Shown here: piece after piece, positions 33,461 to 42,450 of the stretch
Layout: the number at the start of each line of letters is the position of its first letter
How positions within the stretch are numbered: the stretch's first letter is position 1
Translations under genes and position numbers: made by a program
Assembly (NCBI GenBank): GCA_002343775.1
Contig: DDSH01000009.1
Location: 26,894-90,893, forward strand
Reading direction: 5' to 3'
Length of the DNA stretch: 64,000 nt
DNA from: Anaerolineales bacterium UBA2395
GTDB taxonomy: Bacteria > Chloroflexota > Anaerolineae > Anaerolineales > Villigracilaceae
Notes under the pieces: generated by a model
What the model was told of the DNA's origin: nothing
The model's input: only the letters and a program-made list of their open reading frames with translations
Database searches by the model: none

Positions 33461-35563
33461 ATGCAGCGTTCTCGTTTGATCTGGATTTTCCCGATCATTG
33501 CCATTCTTTTATTGTGGACCTCCGCTTCCACACGTGCGGCTCCCTTGGCGGCGTATGCCCTGCCGGAGGGGCGTACCCATGATCAGGCACATGACTCGGG
33601 ATATATCGATTGGAGTGGACCGGCTCAATATGTGTACATCACCCATCGCGATGGTTCCTCCCTGCCACCCGAGGAAGGTGGCGCTTATTGTGGTTCTGGA
33701 TGTTCGGAATGGGTAACGCGACTGGGAAATGGTGGAACTGCCAGTGGTTCCTTCGACCGCAATGTCAGTTACTTTGAGGTGATGGTGGCATTCACACCCG
33801 AAGGCGGTGTTGGCACGGCGACTTTGAGTGCATGTTCCACCTCCAATTCCTGGTACCTGTATAACAGTTCCAGCACACCCGGCTTTGTGAGCATGATCCT
33901 GGCGGTCCCTTCCGGTTGTCGTTCCTGGTCCCTGTCGGCTTCCGGGGGCTTTGTGGATTTCCGCTCCATCGATGTGGAATACAGCGGTCCGCCCAACACG
34001 GCGACTCCCACCGCATCCCGAACACCTACCTTTACACCCACGATCACACGCACGCCGACGGCGACCCTTACCCCCAGTCGGACGCCAACGTTGACCTTTA
34101 CTCCCACCATGACGTTTACACCAACGGCGACCTTTACAAACACACCATCGCCTACTCCAACACCTTTACCGCCGCAAATTACAGGCGTGGTGGTTTGTGA
34201 TCTGTGGGGCGATTCTGGTTGGTGCAGGGGGGAGGAGACTTTGGAACTGACCGCCAGTGATCCACAAGGGTATGATGTGACCATCAGCGGTGATTTGAAT
34301 GGGGATCCCTTAACTTGTGGAAGTTCCTGCGACTTGCCTTTGCCGGAAGGCACAGGGACTGCGGATTACATCGTGACTTCCACCAGCGGTCGGACTGCCA
34401 GTGGCTCGTCGATCTGGCAACGGGACGGTACTCCGCCTGATCTGGCAGTATTACTTCCACCCGTGGATGGCAGAATTGGCTGGTACGTCTCAGAAGTGGA
34501 CTTGTCTGCTACAGCCACCGATGCGATCTCCGGACTCTCGATCTTGAATGGAAGTCTGGATGGTGGAACGACCTGGATTTCCTTTCCAGTTCAGTTTACG
34601 GACGGAGAACATCTGGCACTGATCTATGCCAGGGACGTGGCAGGAAATGAGGTCACGGTATCCAGAAGTATCCGAGTGGATACCGTTTCGCCGGTTGCGC
34701 AAATTACATCTCACACCAATGGTGAAATAGTGCAGGGTGATGTGCAGTTATCTGGGAACCTGGAAGACCTGACTTCAGGACCGGAAGGTGGCGAGATTTC
34801 CATTGATGGAGGCGTCACTTGGCAGCCTGTATTGCTGGAGGCAGGGAATTGGTCTTTCGTTTGGCGATCCGGAGAAGTACCCAATGGAGAGTACACCATC
34901 CAGGTGCGCGGAATGGATCGTGCTGGCAATGTTGGCGATGTGGTTTCGATCGCGTTAACTGTGGACAATGCCCCGCCCGCCGTGTCCATCACAGAACGGT
35001 GGTGGATTTGGGAGAACGGAACTCTGAAGGTTTCCCCCAATCACTTTCCGATTGCCAGCATCCAGGTGACCATCCGGGATCCGCAAAAACGTTGGAAGGA
35101 GCTGGTGTTGGACTTTGATCCCGGTAAAAATTCCTATATTGTGAAATGGGGTCGGCGGTTTGGAGATGGAACATTGGCTCCTCCCTGGGAATATTCGGTT
35201 CTGGCAGAAGCTTGTGATGTAAATGGGTTATGCGGACAGGATGCGGGCAGGATCGTGATCCCGGAGATGGCGACCTCGACCGCCACTCTGAATCCTTCTC
35301 CAACAGCGACCAACACTTTGATGCCTTCGATAACACCAGGTGCAACACAAATACCGCCGACGCCGACTTTGGCACTGAACACACCGTTATCAGAGGAACA
35401 ACCTAAGCCTGCTCTGTCTACCCTACCACTTTGGCAGATCATTGGCTTGCTGGGTTTGTTCATGGTGATTGCGTCTGCCAGTGTGGTCGACCCACGTCCC
35501 AAGGCTTTGGAACGGCTGGGCGAAACTTTCAAGATGATGTCGCAGACAAAAAAACGACTCTAA
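33461..35563 (+). CDS. Membrane-anchored surface protein with Thr/Pro stalk and Ig-like domains
   Basis: The product is 700 aa from ATG 33461 (GGAG 6 bases upstream). It has a signal peptide (LIWIFPIIAILLLWTSASTR). A secreted N-terminal domain of about 150 residues with paired Cys (YCGSGCSEW) follows, then a Thr/Pro-rich stalk (residues about 190-240, repeated TPT/TFTPT). Next come beta domains with Ig/OmpL47-like features (DGTPPDLAVLLPP, YARDVAGNEVTVSRSIRVDT, PNGEYTIQVRGMDRAGNVGD), a second Thr/Pro stretch, and a C-terminal membrane helix (LWQIIGLLGLFMVIASASVV) with a basic tail. It looks like an external tip, adhesin or housing protein of the VirB4/VirD4-type machine, and it ends the coupled gene string. 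Confidence 0.82.
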   Translation: MQRSRLIWIFPIIAILLLWTSASTRAAPLAAYALPEGRTHDQAHDSGYIDWSGPAQYVYITHRDGSSLPPEEGGAYCGSGCSEWVTRLGNGGTASGSFDRNVSYFEVMVAFTPEGGVGTATLSACSTSNSWYLYNSSSTPGFVSMILAVPSGCRSWSLSASGGFVDFRSIDVEYSGPPNTATPTASRTPTFTPTITRTPTATLTPSRTPTLTFTPTMTFTPTATFTNTPSPTPTPLPPQITGVVVCDLWGDSGWCRGEETLELTASDPQGYDVTISGDLNGDPLTCGSSCDLPLPEGTGTADYIVTSTSGRTASGSSIWQRDGTPPDLAVLLPPVDGRIGWYVSEVDLSATATDAISGLSILNGSLDGGTTWISFPVQFTDGEHLALIYARDVAGNEVTVSRSIRVDTVSPVAQITSHTNGEIVQGDVQLSGNLEDLTSGPEGGEISIDGGVTWQPVLLEAGNWSFVWRSGEVPNGEYTIQVRGMDRAGNVGDVVSIALTVDNAPPAVSITERWWIWENGTLKVSPNHFPIASIQVTIRDPQKRWKELVLDFDPGKNSYIVKWGRRFGDGTLAPPWEYSVLAEACDVNGLCGQDAGRIVIPEMATSTATLNPSPTATNTLMPSITPGATQIPPTPTLALNTPLSEEQPKPALSTLPLWQIIGLLGLFMVIASASVVDPRPKALERLGETFKMMSQTKKRL

Positions 35564-35591
35564 TAATAACGAATAACCAAAAGGAAAAAAC

Positions 35592-36137
35592 ATGGAAATA
35601 ATTCTTGCAATAGTTGTGGCAGTTGCGGTAATCTTCTTTGGCGCGTTGATCAGCATGGGCAATGAACGACAGAGAAAAGCAATTGATGGGTTGAGGGAAC
35701 AGGTGGTGCTATGGGCGGTCCAGGATTTGAAGATCAAGCGTGAACACTTGGCACAAACTGTGCAACTTCAAGATCCTTTGGGATGGCTCAATAAAACCTT
35801 TTCCAAAGTCTCTGGCTATGACATGAAATTACAAGTTTTGGAAATATTCGAGGAACCACAAGCCTTGATGTGCTCATCGGGTGACGGCAGTTCAAGAGTC
35901 ATCTTTTCGCCACTCTCACCTGCCGACCTCCGCCGAATAACGAAAGGAAAACAAAATCGCCTATTCCAATTTGCCGAGCAGCATCCCCTGTTACTTCTCC
36001 CTCGGAATGCGGATATCAACGTACTGTCCGTCTTGAATGCAGGTCTTTTATTTGACTTGGAGTTATCAATAACCTGGAAGGCGTTGGCCGGATTTGATTT
36101 GGAAATGGCAGACAGACTCTGGATATACAAATATTGA
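35592..36137 (+). CDS. Unknown membrane-anchored 181-aa protein
   Basis: It starts at ATG 35592 after AAAAGGAAAA. One N-terminal membrane helix (IILAIVVAVAVIFFGALISM) is followed by a soluble domain with no known motif (KREHLAQTVQLQDPLGWLN, YDMKLQVLEIFEEPQALMCS, DRLWIYKY). It lies 28 bases after the surface-protein gene and is followed by a strong terminator, so it is probably the last gene of the same transcript. The base composition is a little AT-richer than the preceding genes. Confidence 0.65.
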   Translation: MEIILAIVVAVAVIFFGALISMGNERQRKAIDGLREQVVLWAVQDLKIKREHLAQTVQLQDPLGWLNKTFSKVSGYDMKLQVLEIFEEPQALMCSSGDGSSRVIFSPLSPADLRRITKGKQNRLFQFAEQHPLLLLPRNADINVLSVLNAGLLFDLELSITWKALAGFDLEMADRLWIYKY

Positions 36138-36183
36138 CGATTCTTATCGATACAGATATGGGTCAAAATACATCTTTTAATTT

Positions 36184-36221
36184 CAACTCCCCCGCTCTGT
36201 CAAGCGGGGGAGTTGTTTTTT
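36184..36221 (+). terminator. Rho-independent terminator ending the VirB4/VirD4 operon
   Basis: A long stem CAACTCCCCCGCT / AGCGGGGGAGTTG with a six-base loop is followed by TTTTTT. It ends the plus-strand run that begins at 28591. Confidence 0.9.
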
Positions 36222-36252
36222 ATAACTAATATTGATGGGGAGATGTTACGAA

Positions 36253-36507
36253 CTATGTTTTGTTTGCTTTCAACATTTGGAAAATATGATCCGCGATCCT
36301 CCGAAGATGATTCGCATCCTGATAGGTGCGGCTCAAAATGATGCCCCCTTCCACCGCCGCGATGATCATTTCAGCCATATCACTGGCTTTGGAATCTTCC
36401 ATACCGCCTGAAAGCAATTTATCCTTGAACGCGCCGATTAGCATGGCGTATCCCTCCTGGCAGGCAGTGTTGATCATTAATGGAATATTGTTGAGTATCA
36501 TATTCAA
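36253..36507 (-). pseudogene. TetR-family regulator, C-terminal remnant
   Basis: The 84-codon frame matches the ligand-binding C-terminus of LmrA/YxaF-type TetR regulators (ACQEGYAMLIGAFKDKLL, AEMIIAAVEGGIILSRTYQD). It aligns with the end of the intact TetR at 38658-39218 (FIVSAIEGGIILSRTSHTAD). The DNA-binding helix-turn-helix is missing, and upstream sequence does not supply it before the next gene starts on the other strand. It is a truncated, inactive paralogue. Confidence 0.75.
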
Positions 36508-36544
36508 ACGTCAACTGAAAGCACCGGATTAACTTGGTCAGCAT

Positions 36545-37579
36545 ATGAAGAACAAAGACCCCTTCCAGGAATTTGCTCCTGCCATTTTGAAAATCTACCG
36601 CCGGGATAAGGAGGCGTTTTGGGCGGCAGTCATGGCGCCTTTTCTGGCAAACCAGGTTTCCCTGCTGGATTGGTGGCACCATCTCAAAGTGGATGTGGAA
36701 TTACTCGCTACATTTCGTGGTTTGGATGCTCAGGCAAGACGCATTCTGCAGGAGTTCAGCGCGCCTCTCGGCATTGACGTGACGGAGTGGAAGAGCAATC
36801 GCGAACAGTACTTCAAGGATGCCTACCCGATCTTCGCCTTCCTGGTGGTATGGATGGACGAGATGGGACTGACCGATTTTTTGGAACACTTCGATGACAT
36901 CCTGCGCTCAGCCGTGTTTGGTGTGGCGGGATATGGGATCCTGGACGAGAACGTGGACAGCGCATCCCCTTCCCCCGTTGAAGTTCTGACTTCCCAGACG
37001 TTGATCTGTGAATACGAATCAATCGTCCTGAACGTATTTGGCGTAACCCCTATAAATCTTTCTGTGCTGCAGCGTATGCGTTCGATCTTCCTGGCAGCGG
37101 AAATCAAAGAAAAGAATATGCGTGGCAAAGCCAGTCCGTATCGTCTGGATGCTCCCGAGGATTGCGGGTCCAAGGGGGCGCATGTAGTCACACCCTTCAT
37201 GCTGAGTCTGGAACGGCTGGGCAGGGCGCAGTTGATTGAAAAGTATTGGGAGGTATTCCTGCTGTTTGGCGCGGTCATCCAGATCATCGATGATTGGACA
37301 GACCTGGAAGGCGATTTGAAAATTGGGCACTATTCCTACGTGACCCTGGGTGTGGAGAATATCCGTACCGCCAATCCCAGGCAAATGACAAAAACCTTGC
37401 GTGCTGACTCCATCCGTGTAGGAGAGACCTACAACCGCTGCAAGGAAATGATCGCTCGTTCCCGCACGCTTTTAGCCGTACTGCAAGACCCTTTCCTCGT
37501 CCGCCTTGTGGATGTGACCGACCTGCGGCTCGATTCCTATTTCCGCAAGGAGTTGAAATTCATTCCTGCATCAGCCTAA
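36545..37579 (+). CDS. Isoprenoid-synthase-fold protein (terpenoid/polyprenyl synthase-like)
   Basis: The product is 344 aa from ATG 36545. It is all-helical by composition, with no signal peptide. Two regions recall class I isoprenoid synthases: FGVAGYGILDENVDSAS near residue 130, where the first metal-binding motif is expected, and AVIQIIDDWTDLEGDLKIGH at about 240-258, resembling the DDxxD of polyprenyl synthases. Class I enzymes ionise prenyl diphosphates with Mg2+ to make terpenes or longer prenyl chains. The first motif is degenerate, so activity is uncertain. No other terpene genes are adjacent. Neighbours are TetR-controlled reductases, which could act on the same product, but this is speculation. 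Confidence 0.5.
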   Translation: MKNKDPFQEFAPAILKIYRRDKEAFWAAVMAPFLANQVSLLDWWHHLKVDVELLATFRGLDAQARRILQEFSAPLGIDVTEWKSNREQYFKDAYPIFAFLVVWMDEMGLTDFLEHFDDILRSAVFGVAGYGILDENVDSASPSPVEVLTSQTLICEYESIVLNVFGVTPINLSVLQRMRSIFLAAEIKEKNMRGKASPYRLDAPEDCGSKGAHVVTPFMLSLERLGRAQLIEKYWEVFLLFGAVIQIIDDWTDLEGDLKIGHYSYVTLGVENIRTANPRQMTKTLRADSIRVGETYNRCKEMIARSRTLLAVLQDPFLVRLVDVTDLRLDSYFRKELKFIPASA

Positions 37580-37697
37580 TATTTTTGGAGAACAATGAAA
37601 CAAAAGGGAAAACTCCTATTCCTGTCGTAAAAAAGAATTTACTTTAAACTAAGTTTACCTTGGGGATATTGAGGCACTGTGACTTGCTTGCATATGG

Positions 37698-38555
37698 CTA
37701 CATCCAGGTGTCTTTATAATCCATCACATACTGTCTGAAGGTGATAGGTTTATTGCCAGTTATTCGCTCGACCTCATCTGTGATCGGTTCTGCCATCCCA
37801 AAACGGGTGGATGTGTACAACCCGGTCATCACCAAGGCAAACATGAATGGTGTTCCCCTGCGCATCGTCTCAATGAGGAAATACAATGGGTTCGGGTTGC
37901 GGTAGGTGATTCTGCGTCCCAACACCTCACTCATGATCCTGGCGACTTCCCAATAATCCAGCCGTTCACTACCGGTCAGGTCGTAGTTTTTGCCGGCATG
38001 TCCATCTTCCAGTAAAGCCACCGCCGCAACTGCCCCGATGTCGCGTGCATCGATGAAGGCGGTTTTTGCCTTTCCCACCGGCACAAAGATCTCGTTTCTT
38101 TCCTTGATCTCCCTGCGATGGGTCGTGTTCAGATTCTGCATAAAGAAGCTGCAACGTAAAAAGGTCGTTTGCATGTTGATTTGCTTCAAATAGGTCTCCA
38201 TCTTGTAGTGGGGGACATATTTGGTGTTCTCGATCCCGATCAGGGAGAGAAATACCACGTGGGTTACACCCGCGCGTTTGGCAGCATCCATCGAAGGAAC
38301 CATGTCCCGCTGGATGTTCGTGATGTGCGGTGGACGCATGTAGAACATGCGCTTCGCACCTGTAAATGTTTCTTCAAAAGTGGATGGATCGGTGAAGTCA
38401 AAGCGGACCGCTTCAACCGCTTCGCCAAAGCGCTGCCTGAGTTTATTCACATCCATATCCGCCGCACGGACTTTCCCGCCTTTGGCGAGTATCTGCCTGA
38501 CGACTTCCGTGCCAACATTTCCAAGCGCACCGATTACCAATATGGGAGATGACAT
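37698..38555 (-). CDS. NmrA/SDR-type NAD(P)-binding oxidoreductase
   Basis: The product is 285 aa from ATG 38555, with AGGAG upstream on the minus strand. It has an N-terminal Rossmann motif (ILVIGALGNVGTEVVRQILA), the segment AVRFDFTDPSTFEETFTGA, then MDAAKRAGVTHVVFLSLIGI. This places it in the atypical SDR (NmrA/QOR2-like) group of NAD(P)H-binding reductases or sensors. It is divergently transcribed from the TetR gene 103 bases away. The TetR operator-promoter lies between them, so it is probably repressed by that regulator. Confidence 0.88.
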   Translation of the reverse strand: MSSPILVIGALGNVGTEVVRQILAKGGKVRAADMDVNKLRQRFGEAVEAVRFDFTDPSTFEETFTGAKRMFYMRPPHITNIQRDMVPSMDAAKRAGVTHVVFLSLIGIENTKYVPHYKMETYLKQINMQTTFLRCSFFMQNLNTTHRREIKERNEIFVPVGKAKTAFIDARDIGAVAAVALLEDGHAGKNYDLTGSERLDYWEVARIMSEVLGRRITYRNPNPLYFLIETMRRGTPFMFALVMTGLYTSTRFGMAEPITDEVERITGNKPITFRQYVMDYKDTWM

Positions 38556-38570
38556 TCATTTGCTCCTGAC

Positions 38571-38599
38571 TTGACTTTATATAGACCAGTCGTTATAAT
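38571..38599 (+). promoter_or_regulatory. TetR promoter with LmrA/YxaF-like operator
   Basis: TTGACT (38571-38576) and TATAAT (38594-38599) are separated by 17 bases, a near-consensus promoter. The spacer holds ATAGACCAGTCGTTAT, close to the known LmrA/YxaF box ATAGACCRGTCWCTAT. The site sits between the SDR gene (minus) and the TetR gene (plus) and can control both. Confidence 0.8.
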
Positions 38600-38657
38600 A
38601 ATCCGGCAGTCGTATTTTGGAAAGGTGACAAAAGACATCTTTTGGACGGAGGCAGAA

Positions 38658-39218
38658 ATGAGCAATGCCCGCGAACAAATCCTGCAAACCACCTGCGCCC
38701 TGCTGGAAAAACAGGGCTATCACGGCACCGGTTTGAACGAGATCATCAAGGAAAGCGGTTCCCCAAAAGGCTCGTTGTACTATTATTTTCCAGAGGGCAA
38801 GGAGCAGATCACGGCAGAGGCGGTGCTTCAATCCGGAGGCCAGACCGCTGAACGGATTCGCCAGGGATTAACAGAAAGTTCCAACGCCGCCAAAGCAGTT
38901 TCTGACTTCATTCTGAATATTGCGGAACATGTTGAACGATCCGGTTTTGCGGCGGGCAGTCCACTGACGGCTGTGGCGATGGAAACGGCGACCACCTCCA
39001 CGCGGATTAACGCAGCCTGCCACGAAGCATACCAAATGTTGAAATCCGCCTTCCATGACAAGTTGATCGAATGCGGGTACTCAAAAACAAAGGCTGATGA
39101 ACTGGCGACCTTCATTGTTTCTGCCATCGAAGGCGGGATCATCCTGAGTCGTACATCGCATACCGCCGACCCGCTGCGTCTGGTAGCAAAACAATTGAAA
39201 GTCTTGTTGGCTTCATAG
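38658..39218 (+). CDS. TetR/AcrR family regulator (LmrA/YxaF type)
   Basis: The product is 186 aa from ATG 38658 (MSNAREQILQTTCALLEKQG). It has an N-terminal helix-turn-helix (GYHGTGLNEIIKESGSPKGS, LYYYFPEGKEQI). The C-terminal ligand domain (SSNAAKAVSDFILNIAEHVE, TKADELATFIVSAIEGGIIL) is typical of the LmrA/YxaF branch. Regulators of this branch repress divergent or adjacent oxidoreductase genes and are released by flavonoid-like or other aromatic ligands. Both neighbours are NAD(P)-binding reductases and the expected operator is visible upstream, so autoregulation and control of those genes are likely. Confidence 0.92.
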   Translation: MSNAREQILQTTCALLEKQGYHGTGLNEIIKESGSPKGSLYYYFPEGKEQITAEAVLQSGGQTAERIRQGLTESSNAAKAVSDFILNIAEHVERSGFAAGSPLTAVAMETATTSTRINAACHEAYQMLKSAFHDKLIECGYSKTKADELATFIVSAIEGGIILSRTSHTADPLRLVAKQLKVLLAS

Positions 39219-39253
39219 CCATCATTGATAAAAAATAAATTCAAAGGAGTCTT

Positions 39254-39883
39254 ATGAAGATCGTAGTATTTGGTGCATCGCGTGGGGTTGGTTTGGAAGT
39301 AGTCAAGCAGGCATTGGAAGCAGGACATGCTGTGACAGCCTTTGTCCGCTCCCCTGAGAAGTTCACAGTGAAAGATGCCAACCTGACCGTATTCAAGGGC
39401 GACTCGATGGATGCAGAATCTGTCGAGAAGGCGATTGCTGGTCATGAAGCTGTCATCAGCGCTCTAGGACCGACCCGACCGGCGGTTCCCCACATGATGG
39501 AAACTTCGGCAAAAAACATTGTAGCCGGGATGAAGAAGCATAGTGTACGCCGGCTGGTCTCCACGACTGGCGCAGGGGTACGGCAACCCGAAGATCAACC
39601 AAAATTTATTGATCACTTCATCGGATTTCTGCTCAATCTATTGGCAAAGGATGTGGTGCTGGATTCGGCTGCAAATGTGAAGGTGATTCGGGAGTCTGAT
39701 TTGGATTGGACGGTAGTGAGGTTCCCGCGCCTGGTGGATGGCGAACGTAAAGGCGGGTATCAGGTCGGGTATGTAAGCAAGAGTTCGGGTACGCAACTTT
39801 CCCGTGCAGATGGTGCAGACTATATTTTGAAAGAACTGACCGAAATGAAGTGGTTGAAGAAGTTACCACTGGTGAGTTATTAA
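39254..39883 (+). CDS. NAD(P)H-binding reductase (SDR a5 / BVR-B-like)
   Basis: The product is 209 aa from ATG 39254, with AAAGGAG upstream. The Rossmann start MKIVVFGASRGVGLEVVKQA, then TVFKGDSMDAESVEKAIAGH and AVISALGPTRPA, match short atypical SDRs related to biliverdin reductase B/flavin reductase. The later DLDWTVVRFPRLVDGERKGG is also characteristic. It follows tetR by 35 bases and is likely in the same operon. A terminator lies just downstream. The substrate is unknown. Confidence 0.88.
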   Translation: MKIVVFGASRGVGLEVVKQALEAGHAVTAFVRSPEKFTVKDANLTVFKGDSMDAESVEKAIAGHEAVISALGPTRPAVPHMMETSAKNIVAGMKKHSVRRLVSTTGAGVRQPEDQPKFIDHFIGFLLNLLAKDVVLDSAANVKVIRESDLDWTVVRFPRLVDGERKGGYQVGYVSKSSGTQLSRADGADYILKELTEMKWLKKLPLVSY

Positions 39884-39916
39884 CCTGAATTAGTCGGATT
39901 TTACTTTCCTCGGTTG

Positions 39917-39953
39917 AAAAGAACAGTGCCCAACATTGGCGCTGTTCTTTTTT
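39917..39953 (+). terminator. Rho-independent terminator after the TetR/reductase operon
   Basis: The stem GAACAG-GCC / GGC-CTGTTC with loop CAACATT is followed by TTTTTTC. Confidence 0.85.
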
Positions 39954-40361
39954 CTTATTGTCCAGTTCTATGTCCATAATTAGGCAAAACCAGCCTTGCG
40001 ATCACATCCGGTATTCCATTTTGACAACCTAGCGAAGACCAAACTGGGGCAAACAAACCAGTTCTACTACTTCCAAGGAGGCAGTCACCGCCCTATTTAG
40101 AACAACTTCCTTGTCGACAGGGTAGCAACACCAAGGTATCACTTCTAATAAAATTGGATTCGTTGAAATCAAAACTATCATTTTTCAGCCTCACAATCGC
40201 AATCTAATCTATCCAGCGGGGTACATATCTGGTATACGGGTATAGGTATCCGTATACAATAATGCCCAACATAAATCTTGCTTCAAAATTATCAATTACC
40301 TCTAAAGGTATGGACTATAATCCTCTGCAAGATTACTTTTAGTCTACTATTGAGGTCACTC
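39954..40361. promoter_or_regulatory. Intergenic region with an 8-bp perfect dyad
   Basis: These 408 bases have no convincing gene. A perfect inverted repeat GTATACGG (40232-40239) / CCGTATAC (40250-40257) with a 10-base spacer lies 105 bases upstream of the DUF255 gene. It could be an operator or a cruciform. Confidence 0.45.
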
Positions 40362-42416
40362 ATGCCTAACCATCTTGTCTCTGAAAATTCCCTTTACCTG
40401 CTACAGCACGCAAATAACCCCGTAAACTGGTACCCTTGGGGTGAAGAAGCCCTTACCAAGGCTCGCACAGAAAACAAACCCATTTTTCTTAGCATTGGAT
40501 ATGCCGCCTGCCACTGGTGTCATGTGATGGAACACGAATCGTTCGAGGATCCTGAAACAGCTGCCCTGATGAACGAGAACTTTATAAACATAAAGGTGGA
40601 TCGTGAAGAACGCCCAGACATAGATGGAATATACATGCAGGCCACAGTCGCCATGACCGGTTCTGGAGGCTGGCCGATGTCTGTCTTCCTCACGCCGGAT
40701 CTCAAGCCATACTTTGCGGGCACGTACTTTCCTCCAGTGAGACGATACAACATGCCAGCCTTCAAGGAAGTCTTGAGAAACCTTTCACGGGCATGGCAGG
40801 AGGATATCCAGGAAGTTGAACGAATTGGAAATCAGGTTGTCGAACATATTCGCCCACCCATTCACAAGCCTGGGAATAGGAATGAAATAACCTCAGAATC
40901 TCTCGAAGCGGCTATAAAAAACCTGCTTGATTCTTACGATTGGGGGTATGGAGGCTGGGGCTCAGCGCCCAAATTTCCGCAACCCATGACAATCGAATTT
41001 CTTCTACGCCGGTCAACCACCGATACAACCCAACGCGATCAAATACTAAAGGCCGCCACTCATGCATTAAATGCAATGTCACGCGGCGGGATGTATGATG
41101 TTGTCGGCGGTGGTTTCTCCCGTTATAGTGTCGATAATTTTTGGAGAACGCCTCACTTTGAAAAAATGACATATGATAATGCCCAATTAGCCCTGGCATA
41201 TCTACACGGGTATATGGTCACGGGCAACACAGACTATCGCAGGGTTTGCGAGGAGACGCTGGATTTTGTCATGCGCGAATTGACTCATTCAGAAGGTGGA
41301 TTTTTTAGCAGTCTGGATGCAGACTCGGAAGGTGAAGAGGGAAAATTCTATGTCTGGACACAAGACGAACTCGAGGGAGTGCTCGGTTCGGAATTCGAAT
41401 TTTTCAAAGCCGCATATGGCATTACCCCATCTGGGAACTGGGAAAGTAAAACCATCCTGCAACGTGCTCTGGATGATTCCACGCTTTCAGCCCGATTCAA
41501 AATGGAGCCAGAAGAACTTTGGCAGAAATTATCCAAATGTCATTCAAGACTTTTGGAAGCAAGAAGTTCACGCATCCGCCCTGCTACTGACGACAAAGTG
41601 CTGGTGATGTGGAACTCCCTGATGCTCAAAACCTTTGCAGAGGCTGGGCGTTATTTGTATAGGCAGGATTATCTTCAAGTTGCAATTCGAAACGCACGAT
41701 TCTTGTTGAATAAATTATATGTAAATGATCGGCTTCACCGATCCTGGCGGGAAGGACAGGCAAAGCATAATGCCTATCTGGAAGACTATGCCGGTCTGAT
41801 CCTGGCGCTTTTATCGCTGTATCAATCCGATCCGAATAAGGAATGGTATCATTCGGCTTTGAAACTCGCAGATGAAATGGTCGAACATTTCGTTGATCCC
41901 AATGGAGGTTTTTTCGACACACGTGATGATCATGAAACCCTCCTTGTACGTCCGAAAGATATTCAAGATAATGCCACTCCATCCGGAAACGCATTAGCTG
42001 CTACTGCCCTACTTGAGCTCGCAGCGTATGGAGATCGGACGGATTGGCGAGATCTAGCCGAGGAGATGCTTTCCTCAGTATATGGAGCGATGCTACGTTA
42101 TCCAACTGCTTTTGCACAATGGTTGTGCGCTGCCGATTTTGCTGTCGGTCCAACTCGTGAGGTGGCAATTATTGGTGACGCACAGCGTATCGAAACCAAT
42201 GAATTGTTGAAAACCCTCTGGAAAACGTTCCGACCCCGGCAGGTAACGGCGATTTCCAATTACCCGCCGGAGCCGGATGCGCCAGCCTTACTGAAGGATA
42301 GACCATTATTGAAGGGTCTTCCCACAGCATATGTGTGTCAGGGATTTGTTTGTTTACAGCCAGTCAATTCGCCAAGTGAGATGGAGTCCCAACTGGTGGG
42401 TATCTCAAACCATTAG
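40362..42416 (+). CDS. DUF255 / YyaL-type thioredoxin-domain protein
   Basis: The product is 684 aa from ATG 40362 (MPNHLVSENSLYLLQHANNP). The N-terminal 160 residues form the DUF255 thioredoxin-like domain with the CHWCHVMEHESFEDP motif, ENFINIKVDREERPDIDGIY and GGWPMSVFLTPD. The rest is an (alpha/alpha)6-barrel resembling N-acylglucosamine 2-epimerase/cellobiose epimerase folds (YDWGYGGWGSAPKFPQPMTI, HFEKMTYDNAQLALAYLHGY, FFSSLDADSEGEEGKFYVW). The family is broadly conserved with unproven function. Length is normal. The next gene is a truncated, diverged second copy joined almost directly to its end. Confidence 0.92.
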   Translation: MPNHLVSENSLYLLQHANNPVNWYPWGEEALTKARTENKPIFLSIGYAACHWCHVMEHESFEDPETAALMNENFINIKVDREERPDIDGIYMQATVAMTGSGGWPMSVFLTPDLKPYFAGTYFPPVRRYNMPAFKEVLRNLSRAWQEDIQEVERIGNQVVEHIRPPIHKPGNRNEITSESLEAAIKNLLDSYDWGYGGWGSAPKFPQPMTIEFLLRRSTTDTTQRDQILKAATHALNAMSRGGMYDVVGGGFSRYSVDNFWRTPHFEKMTYDNAQLALAYLHGYMVTGNTDYRRVCEETLDFVMRELTHSEGGFFSSLDADSEGEEGKFYVWTQDELEGVLGSEFEFFKAAYGITPSGNWESKTILQRALDDSTLSARFKMEPEELWQKLSKCHSRLLEARSSRIRPATDDKVLVMWNSLMLKTFAEAGRYLYRQDYLQVAIRNARFLLNKLYVNDRLHRSWREGQAKHNAYLEDYAGLILALLSLYQSDPNKEWYHSALKLADEMVEHFVDPNGGFFDTRDDHETLLVRPKDIQDNATPSGNALAATALLELAAYGDRTDWRDLAEEMLSSVYGAMLRYPTAFAQWLCAADFAVGPTREVAIIGDAQRIETNELLKTLWKTFRPRQVTAISNYPPEPDAPALLKDRPLLKGLPTAYVCQGFVCLQPVNSPSEMESQLVGISNH

Positions 42417-42450
42417 TGAGCCATCAAACCATAACTACCGACTGATAACC

